Below, piece by piece: positions 46,000 to 55,847 of a stretch of 64,000 nucleotides of DNA. Position 1 is the first letter of the stretch, and every line of letters begins with the position of its first letter. The notes beneath the pieces were generated by a model that was given only the letters and a program-made list of their open reading frames with translations, ran no database searches and was not told where the DNA came from. A program made the translations under genes and the position numbers. The DNA is from Thalassospira lucentensis MCCC 1A00383 = DSM 14000 (lineage in GTDB: Bacteria > Pseudomonadota > Alphaproteobacteria > Rhodospirillales > Thalassospiraceae), in assembly GCF_000421265.1 (NCBI RefSeq), contig NZ_ATWN01000007.1, positions 124,001-188,000 of the forward strand, written 5' to 3'.

Positions 46000-46033
46000 A
46001 AGTTTCAGGGTGCAATTGTGGTCGGCTTGTTAT

Positions 46034-47047
46034 TCAAATGCTGTCGTGGAAATGACAGGCGACTTCCTGAGTTTCCGAAACACGGTCAATTGTCGGCACG
46101 TCCGTTGCACATTTTTCCTGTGCAAATGGGCATCGGGTCCGAAATACACATCCTGATGGCGGCGATAGCGGGCTTGGCAAATCACCGGTCAGGACAATGC
46201 GTTCCTTATTACGTTCAATCTCCGGGTCGGGGATTGGAACGGCTGAAATCAGGGCTTTGGTATAGGGGTGTCTTGGCGCAGCATAGATGCTGTCACGATC
46301 CGCAAGCTCCATCACATTGCCAAGATACAGCACCATGATGCGATGACAGATATGGCGCACAATTGACAAATCATGGCTGATGAAAATCAACGACAGGTCA
46401 AATTCGCGCTGCAATTCCTGTAACAGATTGACGATCTGCGCCTGGATCGACACATCAAGGGCGGAAACCGGTTCATCACAAACAATCAGTTTTGGTTCAA
46501 GGATCATTGCGCGTGCAATGCCGATACGCTGGCATTGGCCACCGGAAAACTCATGCGGATAGCGGTTGATCATTTGCGGCAAAAGGCCAACCCGCGCCAT
46601 CATGCGTTTGACGCGCGTTTTGATTTCATCCTTGCCCAATTCGGGTTTGTGGGTGACCAGCGGTTCCGCAATGATTTCGCCAATCGTCATCCGAGGATTA
46701 AGGCTGGCCAGCGGGTCCTGAAAAATGATCTGCAAATCCCGGCGCAGGGGCTGCATATCGCGGTGCGGAATGCCGACAATGTCTTTGCCAAGCCATGCGA
46801 CCTGTCCGCCGGATGGGGCTATCAATTGTAAAATTGCCCGGCCCAGTGTCGATTTACCGCACCCTGATTCCCCAACCACGCCCAGCGTTTCACCCGGAAA
46901 CAGGTCAAAATTCACCCCATCGACAGCCTTAAGCGGGCGGTCCTTGGCAAACGGGCCTTTGCCGGGTATCGGGAAATGAACCTTAAGATCGCGCACAGAA
47001 AGGATCGGGGCGTTGTCGCGTTTGTCTGGTGCTGTCATGGCCGTCAT
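46034..47047 (-). CDS. oppF: oligopeptide ABC transporter ATP-binding protein OppF
   Basis: A 337-residue ABC ATPase powering peptide import. Walker A is GESGCGKSTLG, the signature is EFSGGQCQRIGIARA, and Walker B is LIVCDEPVSALD. A C-terminal oligopeptide-transporter extension with a cysteine-rich CVFRTRCPFAQEKC, typical of OppD/F and able to hold an Fe-S cluster in relatives, is present. ATG 47047 overlaps the oppD stop (ATGA). Last gene of the operon. Confidence 0.93.
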   Translation of the reverse strand: MTAMTAPDKRDNAPILSVRDLKVHFPIPGKGPFAKDRPLKAVDGVNFDLFPGETLGVVGESGCGKSTLGRAILQLIAPSGGQVAWLGKDIVGIPHRDMQPLRRDLQIIFQDPLASLNPRMTIGEIIAEPLVTHKPELGKDEIKTRVKRMMARVGLLPQMINRYPHEFSGGQCQRIGIARAMILEPKLIVCDEPVSALDVSIQAQIVNLLQELQREFDLSLIFISHDLSIVRHICHRIMVLYLGNVMELADRDSIYAAPRHPYTKALISAVPIPDPEIERNKERIVLTGDLPSPLSPPSGCVFRTRCPFAQEKCATDVPTIDRVSETQEVACHFHDSI

Positions 47048-48018
47048 TGCCCGTCCTCCCGGAAACATGCGCTGGCCCGGCCATCTCCAAAACCTTTGAG
47101 CAACGGGCGTTCCACACAGCATCGATCCATGACATAGCCACACCGTTCCTGATAGGCACAACCCGTCGGCAGGTTCTGAAGATTGGGCGGCTGGCCGGGA
47201 ATGGCGAACATGCTGTCTTCGTTGGCGCGATCAATGCGCGGCATCGATTTCAACAGTCCCTCGGTATAGGGATGATGACTGTCATAGAAAATGTCGCGCA
47301 CGGTACCGGTTTCAACAACCCGCCCGCCATACATCACCATCACCCGATCACACAGGCCAGCCACCACACCCAGATCGTGAGTGATCATGACGGTTGCGGT
47401 GTTGAAGTCCTTTTGCAGATCGCGCAACAGATCAAGGATCTGTGCCTGTACCGTGACATCAAGGGCGGTGGTCGGCTCATCGGCAATCAGAACTTCCGGA
47501 TCACACAAAAGCGCCATGGCAATCATCACGCGTTGGCGCATGCCGCCGGAAAATTCATGGGGATACATGTGAACACGCTGGGCCGCACCGGGGATGCCAA
47601 CACGGTCAAGCATTGCAATGGCACGTTTTAGGGCATCTGCCTCGGACATGCCGCGATGTTCGACCAGAACCTCTGTCATTTGCCGTGAGATTTTCAAAAA
47701 CGGGTTCAGCGATGTCATCGGGTCCTGAAAGATCATCGACATCGAGACACCGCGAATTTTGTTCAAGTCGCGGGACCGCAGATTGAGGATTTCCTTATCC
47801 TTGTAGCGGACCGATCCGGTTGATGTGCCGTTCTTGGCCAAAAGCCCCATCAGGGACAGGAAAATCTGGGTTTTGCCCGATCCCGATTCCCCGACAACGC
47901 CAAGCGTTTCGCCCGGATCAATGTGGAAATTGACGTTATTGACCGCCTCAACTTCACCGTCCGGGGTTTGAAACCGCGTAGAAAGGTTTTCGACAGTCAG
48001 AATATGGTTGGTTGTCAT
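47044..48018 (-). CDS. oppD: oligopeptide ABC transporter ATP-binding protein OppD
   Basis: A 324-residue ABC ATPase, partner of OppF. Walker A is GESGSGKTQIFL, the signature HEFSGGMRQRVMIAMA, and Walker B VLIADEPTTALD. The C-terminal CAYQERCGYVMDRCC cysteine cluster is typical. ATG 48018 follows GGAAGGAA. Frame is open 19 codons upstream, into oppC, but this start is better supported. Confidence 0.93.
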   Translation of the reverse strand: MTTNHILTVENLSTRFQTPDGEVEAVNNVNFHIDPGETLGVVGESGSGKTQIFLSLMGLLAKNGTSTGSVRYKDKEILNLRSRDLNKIRGVSMSMIFQDPMTSLNPFLKISRQMTEVLVEHRGMSEADALKRAIAMLDRVGIPGAAQRVHMYPHEFSGGMRQRVMIAMALLCDPEVLIADEPTTALDVTVQAQILDLLRDLQKDFNTATVMITHDLGVVAGLCDRVMVMYGGRVVETGTVRDIFYDSHHPYTEGLLKSMPRIDRANEDSMFAIPGQPPNLQNLPTGCAYQERCGYVMDRCCVERPLLKGFGDGRASACFREDGQ

Positions 48019-48037
48019 GATGTGTTTCCTTCCTGTC

Positions 48038-48946
48038 CTATCTGTCTTTCGGGTCCAGCGCATCGCGCAGGCCATCGCCGATGAAGTTGAAACAGAACAG
48101 TGTCAGTGCGAGGAACACCGCCGGATAAATCAGCATCCAGGTCGATGCTTCGATCACTTTTGCGCCTTCGGAAATCAGAACACCCCAACTGGTCAGGGGT
48201 TCCTGCACACCCAGCCCAAGGAACGACAGGAAACTCTCCGTCAGGATCACTTGGGGAATGGTCAGCGTCATATAGACAATCACCGGCCCCAGAACGTTGG
48301 GGATCACATGGCGGAAAATGATTTTGAAGTTCGAAACCCCCGTGGCATGGGCAGCCTCAATAAATTCACGCCGCCGCAGCGAAAGTGTCTGACCCCGGAC
48401 AATGCGCGCCATGGTCAACCATTCAACCGCGCCAAGGGCGACAAAAATCAAAAAGATGTTTCGACCAAACACCACCATCAACATGATGACAAAGAACATG
48501 AAGGGCAGGGAATAAAGCACATCGACAAACCGCATCATGATGCTGTCGATCTTGCCGCCGAAATATCCGGCGATGGCCCCATATGTCACGCCAATGATCA
48601 GCGACACGGCTGTTGCCAGAAGCCCGACGGCCAACGACACGCGCGCGCCATACAGCACACGGACAAACAGATCGCGTCCATTGCCATCGGTGCCAAAAAT
48701 ATGGCCGTTTTCCCAGTTCGGACCTTCCTGAATATATCCCCAGTCGATCTGGTCGTAGGCATATGGGCTCAAAAGCGGGGCAATGATCGCAAGCAGGGTA
48801 ATAATCCCCAGAATGATCATCGACCCGACGGCGGCCTTGTTACGAAACAGGCGGATGCGGGCATCACGCCACAGGCTGCGCCCTTCGATTTCCTTGGTCG
48901 CACCGGCTGATTGCAGCAGTGCTGTCTTTTCGGATTTATTCATCAT
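48038..48946 (-). CDS. oppC: oligopeptide ABC transporter permease OppC
   Basis: A 302-residue permease with about six membrane helices and an N-terminal OppC extension (SLWRDARIRLFRNKAAVGSM). The EAA loop contacting the ATPases is EAAHATGVSNFKIIFRHVIPN. Its start overlaps the oppB stop (TGATG). Confidence 0.93.
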   Translation of the reverse strand: MMNKSEKTALLQSAGATKEIEGRSLWRDARIRLFRNKAAVGSMIILGIITLLAIIAPLLSPYAYDQIDWGYIQEGPNWENGHIFGTDGNGRDLFVRVLYGARVSLAVGLLATAVSLIIGVTYGAIAGYFGGKIDSIMMRFVDVLYSLPFMFFVIMLMVVFGRNIFLIFVALGAVEWLTMARIVRGQTLSLRRREFIEAAHATGVSNFKIIFRHVIPNVLGPVIVYMTLTIPQVILTESFLSFLGLGVQEPLTSWGVLISEGAKVIEASTWMLIYPAVFLALTLFCFNFIGDGLRDALDPKDR

Positions 48947-49869
48947 CAGGGTGACTTCAGTTTGGGATCAAGAAGGCCGTAAACCATGTCGACCAGGAAA
49001 TTCAGCATGATGATCATCACCGCATAGATAATCACCACCCCCATCACCAACGGATAGTCGCGATTTAATGCGGCCTTGATGAAATAGGTGCCAATACCGG
49101 GCACACCAAAGATGCTTTCAATCACAACCGAGCCGGTCATCACTGCCGCGGTCGCGGGGCCGAGATAGGAAATCACTGGCAAAAGCGCGCCCTTGATTGC
49201 ATGACGGTTCACCACCAACTTTTCGCGCAGTCCCTTGGCGCGTGCCGTGCGGATATAATTGGAATGCAGCACTTCGACCATGGATCCGCGCGTCAGGCGC
49301 GCGATATAGGCAATCTGGGGCAGGGCAAGGGCAATGATCGGCAAAATCTTGTACTGGATTTCGCCGTCTCCCCATCCTGCGGTCGGCAGGATCGCAAGAT
49401 ACAATCCAAAAACAAGCGACAGCAACGGCGCCATGACAAAGTTCGGGATGGCAATGCCGATCATGGCAATTCCCATCACGGCAAAATCAACCGCACTGTT
49501 TTGTCGAAGGGCGGCATAGGTGCCAAACCCGATCCCGAATACAAGGGCCAGGGCAATTGCACTTAAACCAAGCTGCATGGATGCAGGCGCACCGGCCATG
49601 ATCAGTTCAGCAACGGAAAAGTCGCGGATCTTGATCGAAGGGCCAAAGTCACCCTGCAAAAGCTTACCGATGTAAATGCCGTATTGTTCGATCAGCGGTT
49701 TATCAAGGTCATAGGCCGCCTTGATATTCTTTTCGATTTCGGGCGGAAGTGCGCGTTCCTGATCGAACGGGCCGCCCGGTGCAATACGCATCATGAAAAA
49801 GGCCACCGTGATCACGATGAACAGTGTCGGGATCGCGATCAGCAGGCGCCGAATGGCGTAAGATAACAT
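48946..49869 (-). CDS. oppB: oligopeptide ABC transporter permease OppB
   Basis: A 307-residue permease with about six helices. The N-terminus YAIRRLLIAIPTLFIVITV is typical of OppB/DppB. The EAA loop reads YIRTARAKGLREKLVVNRHAIK. It follows oppA by 81 bases and is translationally coupled to oppC. Confidence 0.93.
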   Translation of the reverse strand: MLSYAIRRLLIAIPTLFIVITVAFFMMRIAPGGPFDQERALPPEIEKNIKAAYDLDKPLIEQYGIYIGKLLQGDFGPSIKIRDFSVAELIMAGAPASMQLGLSAIALALVFGIGFGTYAALRQNSAVDFAVMGIAMIGIAIPNFVMAPLLSLVFGLYLAILPTAGWGDGEIQYKILPIIALALPQIAYIARLTRGSMVEVLHSNYIRTARAKGLREKLVVNRHAIKGALLPVISYLGPATAAVMTGSVVIESIFGVPGIGTYFIKAALNRDYPLVMGVVIIYAVMIIMLNFLVDMVYGLLDPKLKSP

Positions 49870-49950
49870 ATTTCTCTCTCATCCCCGTCGGGGTGATCGC
49901 AGGCCTTGGGCGGGAGGAAGCCTTCAAAGCCTGCGATACCAAGGCGAAAT

Positions 49951-51585
49951 TTACTCGGCGATGTCGAGCCAGCGGGTCAGGTGACGATCCGGGGCATTAT
50001 CGATCCAGCCCTTGATCTTTGGCGATACAAGCTGTTTCGAGACATAGTAGTAAATCGGGATGAAGGGCTGCGCTTCCATCATGATGGCTTCGGCCTGATG
50101 CATCAGTTCTGCACGCTTTTTCAGGTCGCCTTCGTTTTCGGCTTCCAGCATGAGTTCATTATAGCGCGGGTTGTCGAACGCGGCATAATTCAGCGGCCCG
50201 GTGCGTTCTTCACCAAGGAACAGGAAGTTCTGTGCATCGTTGTAATCGGCAATCCAGCCTGCGCGGGCGACTTCGAAATCACCAACTTTCAGGTCGGCAT
50301 AATGGATTTTGCCTTCGGTGTTAAACAGGTCCGCTTCGACACCGATCTGTTTCCACATGTTTTGCGCCGCAATCGCGATACGCTTGTGGTTTTCCGACGT
50401 GTTGTAGCGCAGGGTGAATTTCAACGGATTGTCCGGCCCATAGCCAGCCTCAGCCATCAGTTTCTTGGCTTCTGCGACCTTCTCGCCATAGGGCAGGTCT
50501 TTCCATGAAACATAGGCCGGTTCGGTATAGTTGCCTGTTCCCGGTGGCACGAATGAATATGCCGGAAGTTCACCGGTTTTCAGAACCGCATCAGTGATGG
50601 CTTCGCGGTTGATGGCCATTGAAAGCGCCTTACGCACGCGCGGATCGGTGAACTTTTCCTTATCGGTTCGGATCGCGTAATAATAAATGCCCGCATAGGG
50701 GGCGATGCGCAGGCTGTCGCTCAGATTGTCACGCAGCCAGGAAATCTGTTCGGATGCGATGTCACGTGCGACGTCAAGTTCGTTAGCACGGAACCGGTTC
50801 TGCATCGCGGTGCGATCTTCGTAGGCGTAATAAATGACCTCGTCGATCGGAACGTTCTTGGCGTCATAAAATTCTTCGTTTTTGACCAGTTTGGTATGAA
50901 CGTTCGGAACCCATTCAACCAGTTTGTAAGGGCCATTCACGACGATGTTTTCCGGCTTTACCCAGTCCTTGCCATATTTTTCCACCGTATGACGGGGAAT
51001 GGCAAAGGCGGTCTGATGGGTCAATTGTGCCAGAAAATAAGGGGCTGGTGCCGTCAGCTTGACCTTAAGGGTGTGGTCATCAACGGCAGTTGCTGCGAGT
51101 TTCGCGCCGTCTTTGCCGGTGTTGACGTCTTCGGCACCTTCAATGATGTACAAAAGCGACGCATATTCAGCACCCAGTGCCGGATCAAGAACGCGTTGCC
51201 AGCCTGCGATGAAGTCCTGTGCGGTGACCGGAGTGCCATCCGACCAGTTATGGTCGCGGATTTTAAAGGTATATGTCATCCCGTCGTCTGAAACGGTCCA
51301 GCTTTCGGCCGCACCGGGGACTGGCTGACCATCGGGGCCATATGTCAGAAGACCCAGCGACATATCATCGGAAACACGGCTGGTCTGAACGGTCGAGATG
51401 AAATGTGGGTCCATGGATTGTGGTTCGCCATCATTCCCAACCCGCAGAATCTTTTCGGCTTGCGCGTGGGTGGATGACAACATGGTCATCGACCCGGCAA
51501 TCAAGGCGGTCCCCAGCACAAAGGCCCGTGACGACTTTACCAGTCCGCTCACGAGACCTTTTGCGGTCATCGCATTTTGTGACAT
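49951..51585 (-). CDS. oppA: oligopeptide ABC transporter substrate-binding protein OppA
   Basis: A 544-residue periplasmic peptide-binding protein (SBP family 5). A long signal peptide ends near THAQA (about residue 44). The mature part has RVGNDGEPQSMDPHF, the family signature around AESWTVSDDGMTYTFKIR, and DPRVRKALSMAINRE. ATG 51585 lies behind GGGAGAC. First gene of oppABCDF. The promoter must be in the 546-base gap upstream. Confidence 0.93.
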   Translation of the reverse strand: MSQNAMTAKGLVSGLVKSSRAFVLGTALIAGSMTMLSSTHAQAEKILRVGNDGEPQSMDPHFISTVQTSRVSDDMSLGLLTYGPDGQPVPGAAESWTVSDDGMTYTFKIRDHNWSDGTPVTAQDFIAGWQRVLDPALGAEYASLLYIIEGAEDVNTGKDGAKLAATAVDDHTLKVKLTAPAPYFLAQLTHQTAFAIPRHTVEKYGKDWVKPENIVVNGPYKLVEWVPNVHTKLVKNEEFYDAKNVPIDEVIYYAYEDRTAMQNRFRANELDVARDIASEQISWLRDNLSDSLRIAPYAGIYYYAIRTDKEKFTDPRVRKALSMAINREAITDAVLKTGELPAYSFVPPGTGNYTEPAYVSWKDLPYGEKVAEAKKLMAEAGYGPDNPLKFTLRYNTSENHKRIAIAAQNMWKQIGVEADLFNTEGKIHYADLKVGDFEVARAGWIADYNDAQNFLFLGEERTGPLNYAAFDNPRYNELMLEAENEGDLKKRAELMHQAEAIMMEAQPFIPIYYYVSKQLVSPKIKGWIDNAPDRHLTRWLDIAE

Positions 51586-52131
51586 TTGAAATGTCTCCCT
51601 CAACAATTATGATTTGTTGTGACGCACTCCCTGAAAGTACGTACGCAAAAATACTGAGGCTGCCATGCGTCAATTGCAAGTCGTGATTTCATATTGATGA
51701 AACAAATGGTGGAATTTTGCGCGATTTTGTCCATTTCATAGCTGAACTTTGCGTAAACTGCGTAAGTTGACTGATAATCTAAACATGCACGACAAGGGTG
51801 ACAATTTGGATATCAGGTCACTATTCGATATTCAGGGAAATGTGATGTAACCCGGAAAAGTTGTGTTTTTAGAGTGAAGTACTTCACATTTAAGGCTTTG
51901 AGGGGGCTTCAATCTTGCGAATCGGGCACCAAAGCGCAAGGCGTTCACTTAAGCGTTGAGAAACATGATTTTACGCGGTACGGGTTATCACGTAGCACGA
52001 TGTTTAGCCGAGCAGCACCGAAATCACGATTGAAGATATTGATGCTTGTCATTCGCCATTTTCGTGGCGGGTCTTTGCACCCCGGCGCAGGAAGCTCGCC
52101 TTGTGACATTTGATCAGGACCGAACTGAACG
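51586..52131. other. 546-base divergent gap between oppA and the AraC gene
   Basis: Holds the oppA and AraC promoters. The inverted repeat TTTCAT-ATTG-ATGAAA at 51687-51702 lies about 100 bases ahead of oppA. A 79-codon open frame (51874-52113) has no ribosome-binding site and no protein-like character and is not called. No terminator, repeat or RNA gene is seen. Confidence 0.6.
51687..51702. promoter_or_regulatory. inverted repeat upstream of oppA
   Basis: Perfect 6-bp arms TTTCAT / ATGAAA with a 4-base spacer. Could be an operator for the opp operon. No proof which regulator uses it. Confidence 0.35.
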
Positions 52132-53358
52132 ATGATAGAAACAGCGAAAATTGTCCTGATGGTGATTGCGGTTGTCGGCTTGGGACAAGCTGCCTTTTTA
52201 ATGCTTTTGCTCCGGCACGAGGGCAAGCGCGCATTTCGTGCCAACCGCTGGCTGATGGTCTTTGCCTTTGCATCCTGTTTAAGCTTTATCGAAGACATCA
52301 CCGACGTTTTGCTGACGCCGAAATGGATGCTGTTGATGGCACCGGTTTTCATGTCGATGACCTTTGCCTTCGTGCCGTCCATTTATCTGTATTTTCGCGA
52401 AATTGCAGACCGGCCGGTACGGCGACCAATCTATCATTTCGTGGTTCTGATTCCGGTTTTGGCGGCAACGTCCGGAGTGGTGTGGATTCTGTTTGATCAG
52501 TTCGTGCCAGAAATCATTCATGGCACCGATGTCGAAATCGATATTGCCATTGATCAGCACATCGGGCTGTCAGTTCTCCTGATGACTGTCTTTATCGGGC
52601 TTTATATCCAGCTTTTTGCCTATATGCCCAAGATATGGAAAGTCGCCCTTGGGTATCTGCGACAGGCTGGTGAACAGCTTGGTGCGGATCAGGTCGCTTT
52701 GCGCCGCTGGATTCTGGAAATCCTGATCGGGGTCACCACCATTTTCGTGATCTTCACCGTAACGTCGGTGATCGACATCTTTGTTGACGATGGAACATGG
52801 CTGACCACCCTTGTTCAAGGCAGTTTTGCACTCGTATTTTTCCGGATGTGTCATCTTTTGGCATCGAACCCCGCCTTGTTCGTTCAAGCCGAATGGGAGG
52901 AAACAGATGCGGACCGGGCAGAAAGCAGCATAGACCAATCTGTTTCAGTCCGCGTAATCGATAAAAGTAACCAGACGGAACAAGGCAGACAGTTCCTTGA
53001 TGATCATGACGTTGCACGTATTCGGGGGCGGTTGGATAAGGTTGTCGATGAAACAGAGATGTTGTTTGATCCGCTTTTATCTATGCCCAAACTTGCGAAT
53101 ATGATCGGAGCCACGCCAAACCAGTTGTCCCATGTTCTTAATCAGCATCTCGGCAAAAGCTTCTTTGATTTCGTCAATGAAGTCCGCACCAAAGAGGCGT
53201 CGACACTTCTGATTAATGAGCCGGATCGCACGGTTCTCGATATTGCGACCAGCGTTGGCTTCAATTCGAAATCGACCTTCAATCTGGCCTTCAAAAAAAT
53301 CACCGGGCTTACCCCAAGCGCATATCGCCGCAAAAATCTTGATAAAACAGATGATTAG
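52132..53358 (+). CDS. membrane-anchored AraC-family regulator
   Basis: A 408-residue protein in which about seven hydrophobic helices (roughly 5-27, 37-55, 62-85, 100-122, 140-162, 195-220 and 230-245) precede an AraC helix-turn-helix domain (about 300-405). The DNA-binding part shows MPKLANMIGATPNQLSHVLN and DIATSVGFNSKSTFNLAFKK. Such 7TM-AraC proteins are thought to sense envelope or extracellular signals. No partner gene is adjacent in the same direction; oppA diverges from it. The ribosome-binding site is weak. Signal and targets are unknown. Confidence 0.87.
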   Translation: MIETAKIVLMVIAVVGLGQAAFLMLLLRHEGKRAFRANRWLMVFAFASCLSFIEDITDVLLTPKWMLLMAPVFMSMTFAFVPSIYLYFREIADRPVRRPIYHFVVLIPVLAATSGVVWILFDQFVPEIIHGTDVEIDIAIDQHIGLSVLLMTVFIGLYIQLFAYMPKIWKVALGYLRQAGEQLGADQVALRRWILEILIGVTTIFVIFTVTSVIDIFVDDGTWLTTLVQGSFALVFFRMCHLLASNPALFVQAEWEETDADRAESSIDQSVSVRVIDKSNQTEQGRQFLDDHDVARIRGRLDKVVDETEMLFDPLLSMPKLANMIGATPNQLSHVLNQHLGKSFFDFVNEVRTKEASTLLINEPDRTVLDIATSVGFNSKSTFNLAFKKITGLTPSAYRRKNLDKTDD

Positions 53359-53408
53359 TTCAACCGAATGATTGGGTCGGCAAGGACAGAAGCCCTGACA
53401 TATGGCGT

Positions 53409-54302
53409 TTATCTTCCCACATAGGCCGAGAGCTCGTCCGATGTTCCTTTGGGAAAGGCATCCCGTAAAAAGTCGAGGAACGCCGAAACGCGTGCGCTTA
53501 GCAATCGGCGAGACGGGTAAAGCGCCCACAAGGTGATTTCGGGCCCGTCAACATCACCCCACTGCACCAGCGTGCCATCGCCAATATCGTGACTGACGAG
53601 CGACACGGGCAGACGTCCGGCACCGACCCCTTTTCGCACGGCGTCCCGCACCATGACCAGCGATGACAGGCTCAGGACCGGATTGACCGCGATCCCCGAT
53701 TGGCTCGTCGGTGTCTTCACATTCCAGATTTCGCCTTGGCGGGCTTGCCCCCGCACGACAGCCGGGACCGCAGATCCATCTATCGGGCGCGGCAGGTCGG
53801 GGCTTGCCACGATCACCAGTCGATCATGCAGGAAGGCTCTTCCAATCAGACTTTCATCGGGCTCCGGGTTGACCCTGATCACCAGATCATAGGCTTCCTC
53901 GATCATATCAACAGGCCGGTCCTCGGTCGTGACTTCAAGCTGGACCTTTGGATACTTAAGAGCAAAATCAGCAGCAAGTTTACCCATCGCAGTCAGCGAA
54001 AAGAGCAACGGCGCACTGATCCGAAGCCTGCCCCTTGGTTCGCGTCCACCGGAGGCTATTTCTGTGGTCGTCTCGTCGAGTTCAGTAAACAGCTGGCTCG
54101 TCCGCTCAAACAGTGCCCGTCCTTCCTCTGTCAGCTTGAGTACTCGCGCGCCACGTTCGAACAAACGCAGTTCAAGGCTCGCCTCTAGCTCCGCGACGCG
54201 TCGCGACAGTGTCGCTTTGGGCCGGCCAGTGGCGCGGGACGCTTTTCCAAACCCTTCGTGGCGGGCAACCAGATTGAAGTCAGCAAGAGCAAGAAGGTTC
54301 AT
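53409..54302 (-). CDS. LysR-family regulator of the NmrA/DUF1857 pair
   Basis: A 297-residue LysR regulator. The winged helix reads LADFNLVARHEGFGKAS, then GRPKATLSRRVAELEASL. The ligand domain (about 90-290) has SESLIG-type and RPIDGSAVPAVVRG segments. The start at ATG 54302 (MNLLALADF) fits the family; ATG 54314 adds four residues. It is divergent from the NmrA gene across about 100 bases holding two inverted repeats, the classical LysR target layout. Confidence 0.87.
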   Translation of the reverse strand: MNLLALADFNLVARHEGFGKASRATGRPKATLSRRVAELEASLELRLFERGARVLKLTEEGRALFERTSQLFTELDETTTEIASGGREPRGRLRISAPLLFSLTAMGKLAADFALKYPKVQLEVTTEDRPVDMIEEAYDLVIRVNPEPDESLIGRAFLHDRLVIVASPDLPRPIDGSAVPAVVRGQARQGEIWNVKTPTSQSGIAVNPVLSLSSLVMVRDAVRKGVGAGRLPVSLVSHDIGDGTLVQWGDVDGPEITLWALYPSRRLLSARVSAFLDFLRDAFPKGTSDELSAYVGR

Positions 54303-54316
54303 GTGTTCCACCATTG

Positions 54317-54344
54317 AGACAGTATGTCTAAATATAGCGTCTAT
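54317..54344. promoter_or_regulatory. candidate LysR binding sites
   Basis: AGACA-GTA-TGTCT at 54317-54329 and ATAG-CGT-CTAT at 54334-54344 lie between the divergent LysR and NmrA genes. Confidence 0.45.
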
Positions 54345-54405
54345 CGGTAAGAATGTGGATCATTAAATTGGGGGCAGTCAAATTACTTAACCAAGGAGAT
54401 AACCC

Positions 54406-55269
54406 ATGACCATTCTAGTAACCGGTGCGACTGGAAATGTCGGTCGCAATGTCGTCGAACAACTTGTGAACCGTGGTGCCGATGTGCGTGCGCTGGTCCG
54501 TGACCCTTCCAAAGCGAGTTTTCCAATCGGTGTGGAAGTCGTCCAGGGTGACTTGCTCGAGGTCGACTCACTGCGGCATGCCATGTCGGGCGTCTCTACT
54601 CTGTTTCTGTTGAACGGGGTTGTTGCCGACGAATACACGCAGGCGCTGATTGCTCTTAACCTTGCCCGCGAGGCCGGGATTGAGCGGATTGTATATCTGT
54701 CGGTAATCCACAGCGATATCTACGTCAATGTGCCGCATTTTGCCGGGAAGTTCGGCGTCGAGCGGATGATCGAACACATGGGCCTCAGCGCCACCATCTT
54801 GCGCCCGGCCTATTACATGGACAACGAGATCACGATCAAGGATGTCGTCATTAATTATGGCATTTATCCGATGCCGATTGGCGAGAAGGGCCTTGCGATG
54901 ATCGACGCACGTGACGTCGGCGAAATTGCCGCACTCGAACTGATCCGTCGTGAACAGTCAGCAACACCATTGCCGATCAATCGCATTAATCTCGTTGGTC
55001 CGGACACGCTGACCGGCAACGATGCCGCCGCGATTTGGGGCGATGTCCTTGGCCGTGCAATTGCTTTTCCCGGCAACGATACCGCCGGGTTCGAACAGAA
55101 CTTGCGTCAGTTTATGCCAAGCTGGATGGCATTCGACATGCGCCTGATGGCCGAACGCTTCCTGACCGATGGCATGCTTCCAGACGTCGGTGACGTCGAC
55201 CGGTTGACATCTATGCTTGGTCGTCCGCTGCGCTCCTATCGTGACTATGTTGCTCAGATTGTCGGCTGA
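54406..55269 (+). CDS. NmrA-like NAD(P)-binding oxidoreductase
   Basis: A 287-residue Rossmann protein of the NmrA/atypical SDR group. The nucleotide site is ILVTGATGNVGRNVVEQL at residues 3-20. The rest (VRALVRDPSKASF, IVYLSVIH) resembles quinone- or redox-sensing reductases. It lacks an obvious Tyr-x3-Lys pair, so catalysis is uncertain. AAGGAG precedes the start. The DUF1857 gene follows 39 bases later and probably shares the transcript. Confidence 0.88.
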   Translation: MTILVTGATGNVGRNVVEQLVNRGADVRALVRDPSKASFPIGVEVVQGDLLEVDSLRHAMSGVSTLFLLNGVVADEYTQALIALNLAREAGIERIVYLSVIHSDIYVNVPHFAGKFGVERMIEHMGLSATILRPAYYMDNEITIKDVVINYGIYPMPIGEKGLAMIDARDVGEIAALELIRREQSATPLPINRINLVGPDTLTGNDAAAIWGDVLGRAIAFPGNDTAGFEQNLRQFMPSWMAFDMRLMAERFLTDGMLPDVGDVDRLTSMLGRPLRSYRDYVAQIVG

Positions 55270-55308
55270 TAGCCTCCATTCCAACACCACCGAAAAAGGA
55301 CCATCGAC

Positions 55309-55782
55309 ATGATCTATTCGACTGCAACCGTCCCGGTGAACCCGGAAGGTGAGGGAAAACTCACGCGCGCGCAGGTCTGGAAGGGCCTCGAACTGAAGGC
55401 ACGCGATGCGCGCCAATTCCTCCCGGCAGGCCTCTGCACCCGTTGCGAGGTTACAGAGGAAAGTGCCACGCACTTCGTCCGCGACGCCACGATCGGCAGT
55501 GTCGACCTGCGAGAGATCATCACGCTGGAGCCGCAACACAAGGTCATCTTCTTTCAGGCGACTGGCCCGCGCGAAGGTGCCATCATCAATGAATTGTTCG
55601 AGGATGACGCGGGCGAGCTTCAGCTCAAATTCTACTGCTACCTCGGACTGCGCGATAAGGCACCGAACGGCCCGGAGGAACAGGCAGAACAAGCACAGTT
55701 CGATAGCGAGCAGGGTTATAAAGCAGCCCTTCTATCCACATTGAAGCGCACACGTGAAATGGTTGCTGACGGCAGGATTTGA
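55309..55782 (+). CDS. SRPBCC/DUF1857 family protein
   Basis: A 157-residue single-domain protein which I recall as DUF1857/AtaL-like, a START-fold (SRPBCC) family that binds small hydrophobic ligands. It begins MIYSTATVPVNPEGEGKL and has LTRAQVWKGLELKARDARQF. No signal peptide. Operon with the NmrA-like gene and divergent from the LysR regulator, suggesting a small-molecule response module. Function unknown. Confidence 0.8.
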   Translation: MIYSTATVPVNPEGEGKLTRAQVWKGLELKARDARQFLPAGLCTRCEVTEESATHFVRDATIGSVDLREIITLEPQHKVIFFQATGPREGAIINELFEDDAGELQLKFYCYLGLRDKAPNGPEEQAEQAQFDSEQGYKAALLSTLKRTREMVADGRI

Positions 55783-55847
55783 TCCTCGATACTCTCATCA
55801 ACCAACAATACAAACAGCACACGTCACTGTAGTCTGGTCGGTCATTT

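Noticed and set aside
51874-52113. 79-codon open frame in the opp/AraC gap
   Set aside because: No ribosome-binding site, biased composition, no recognisable motif.
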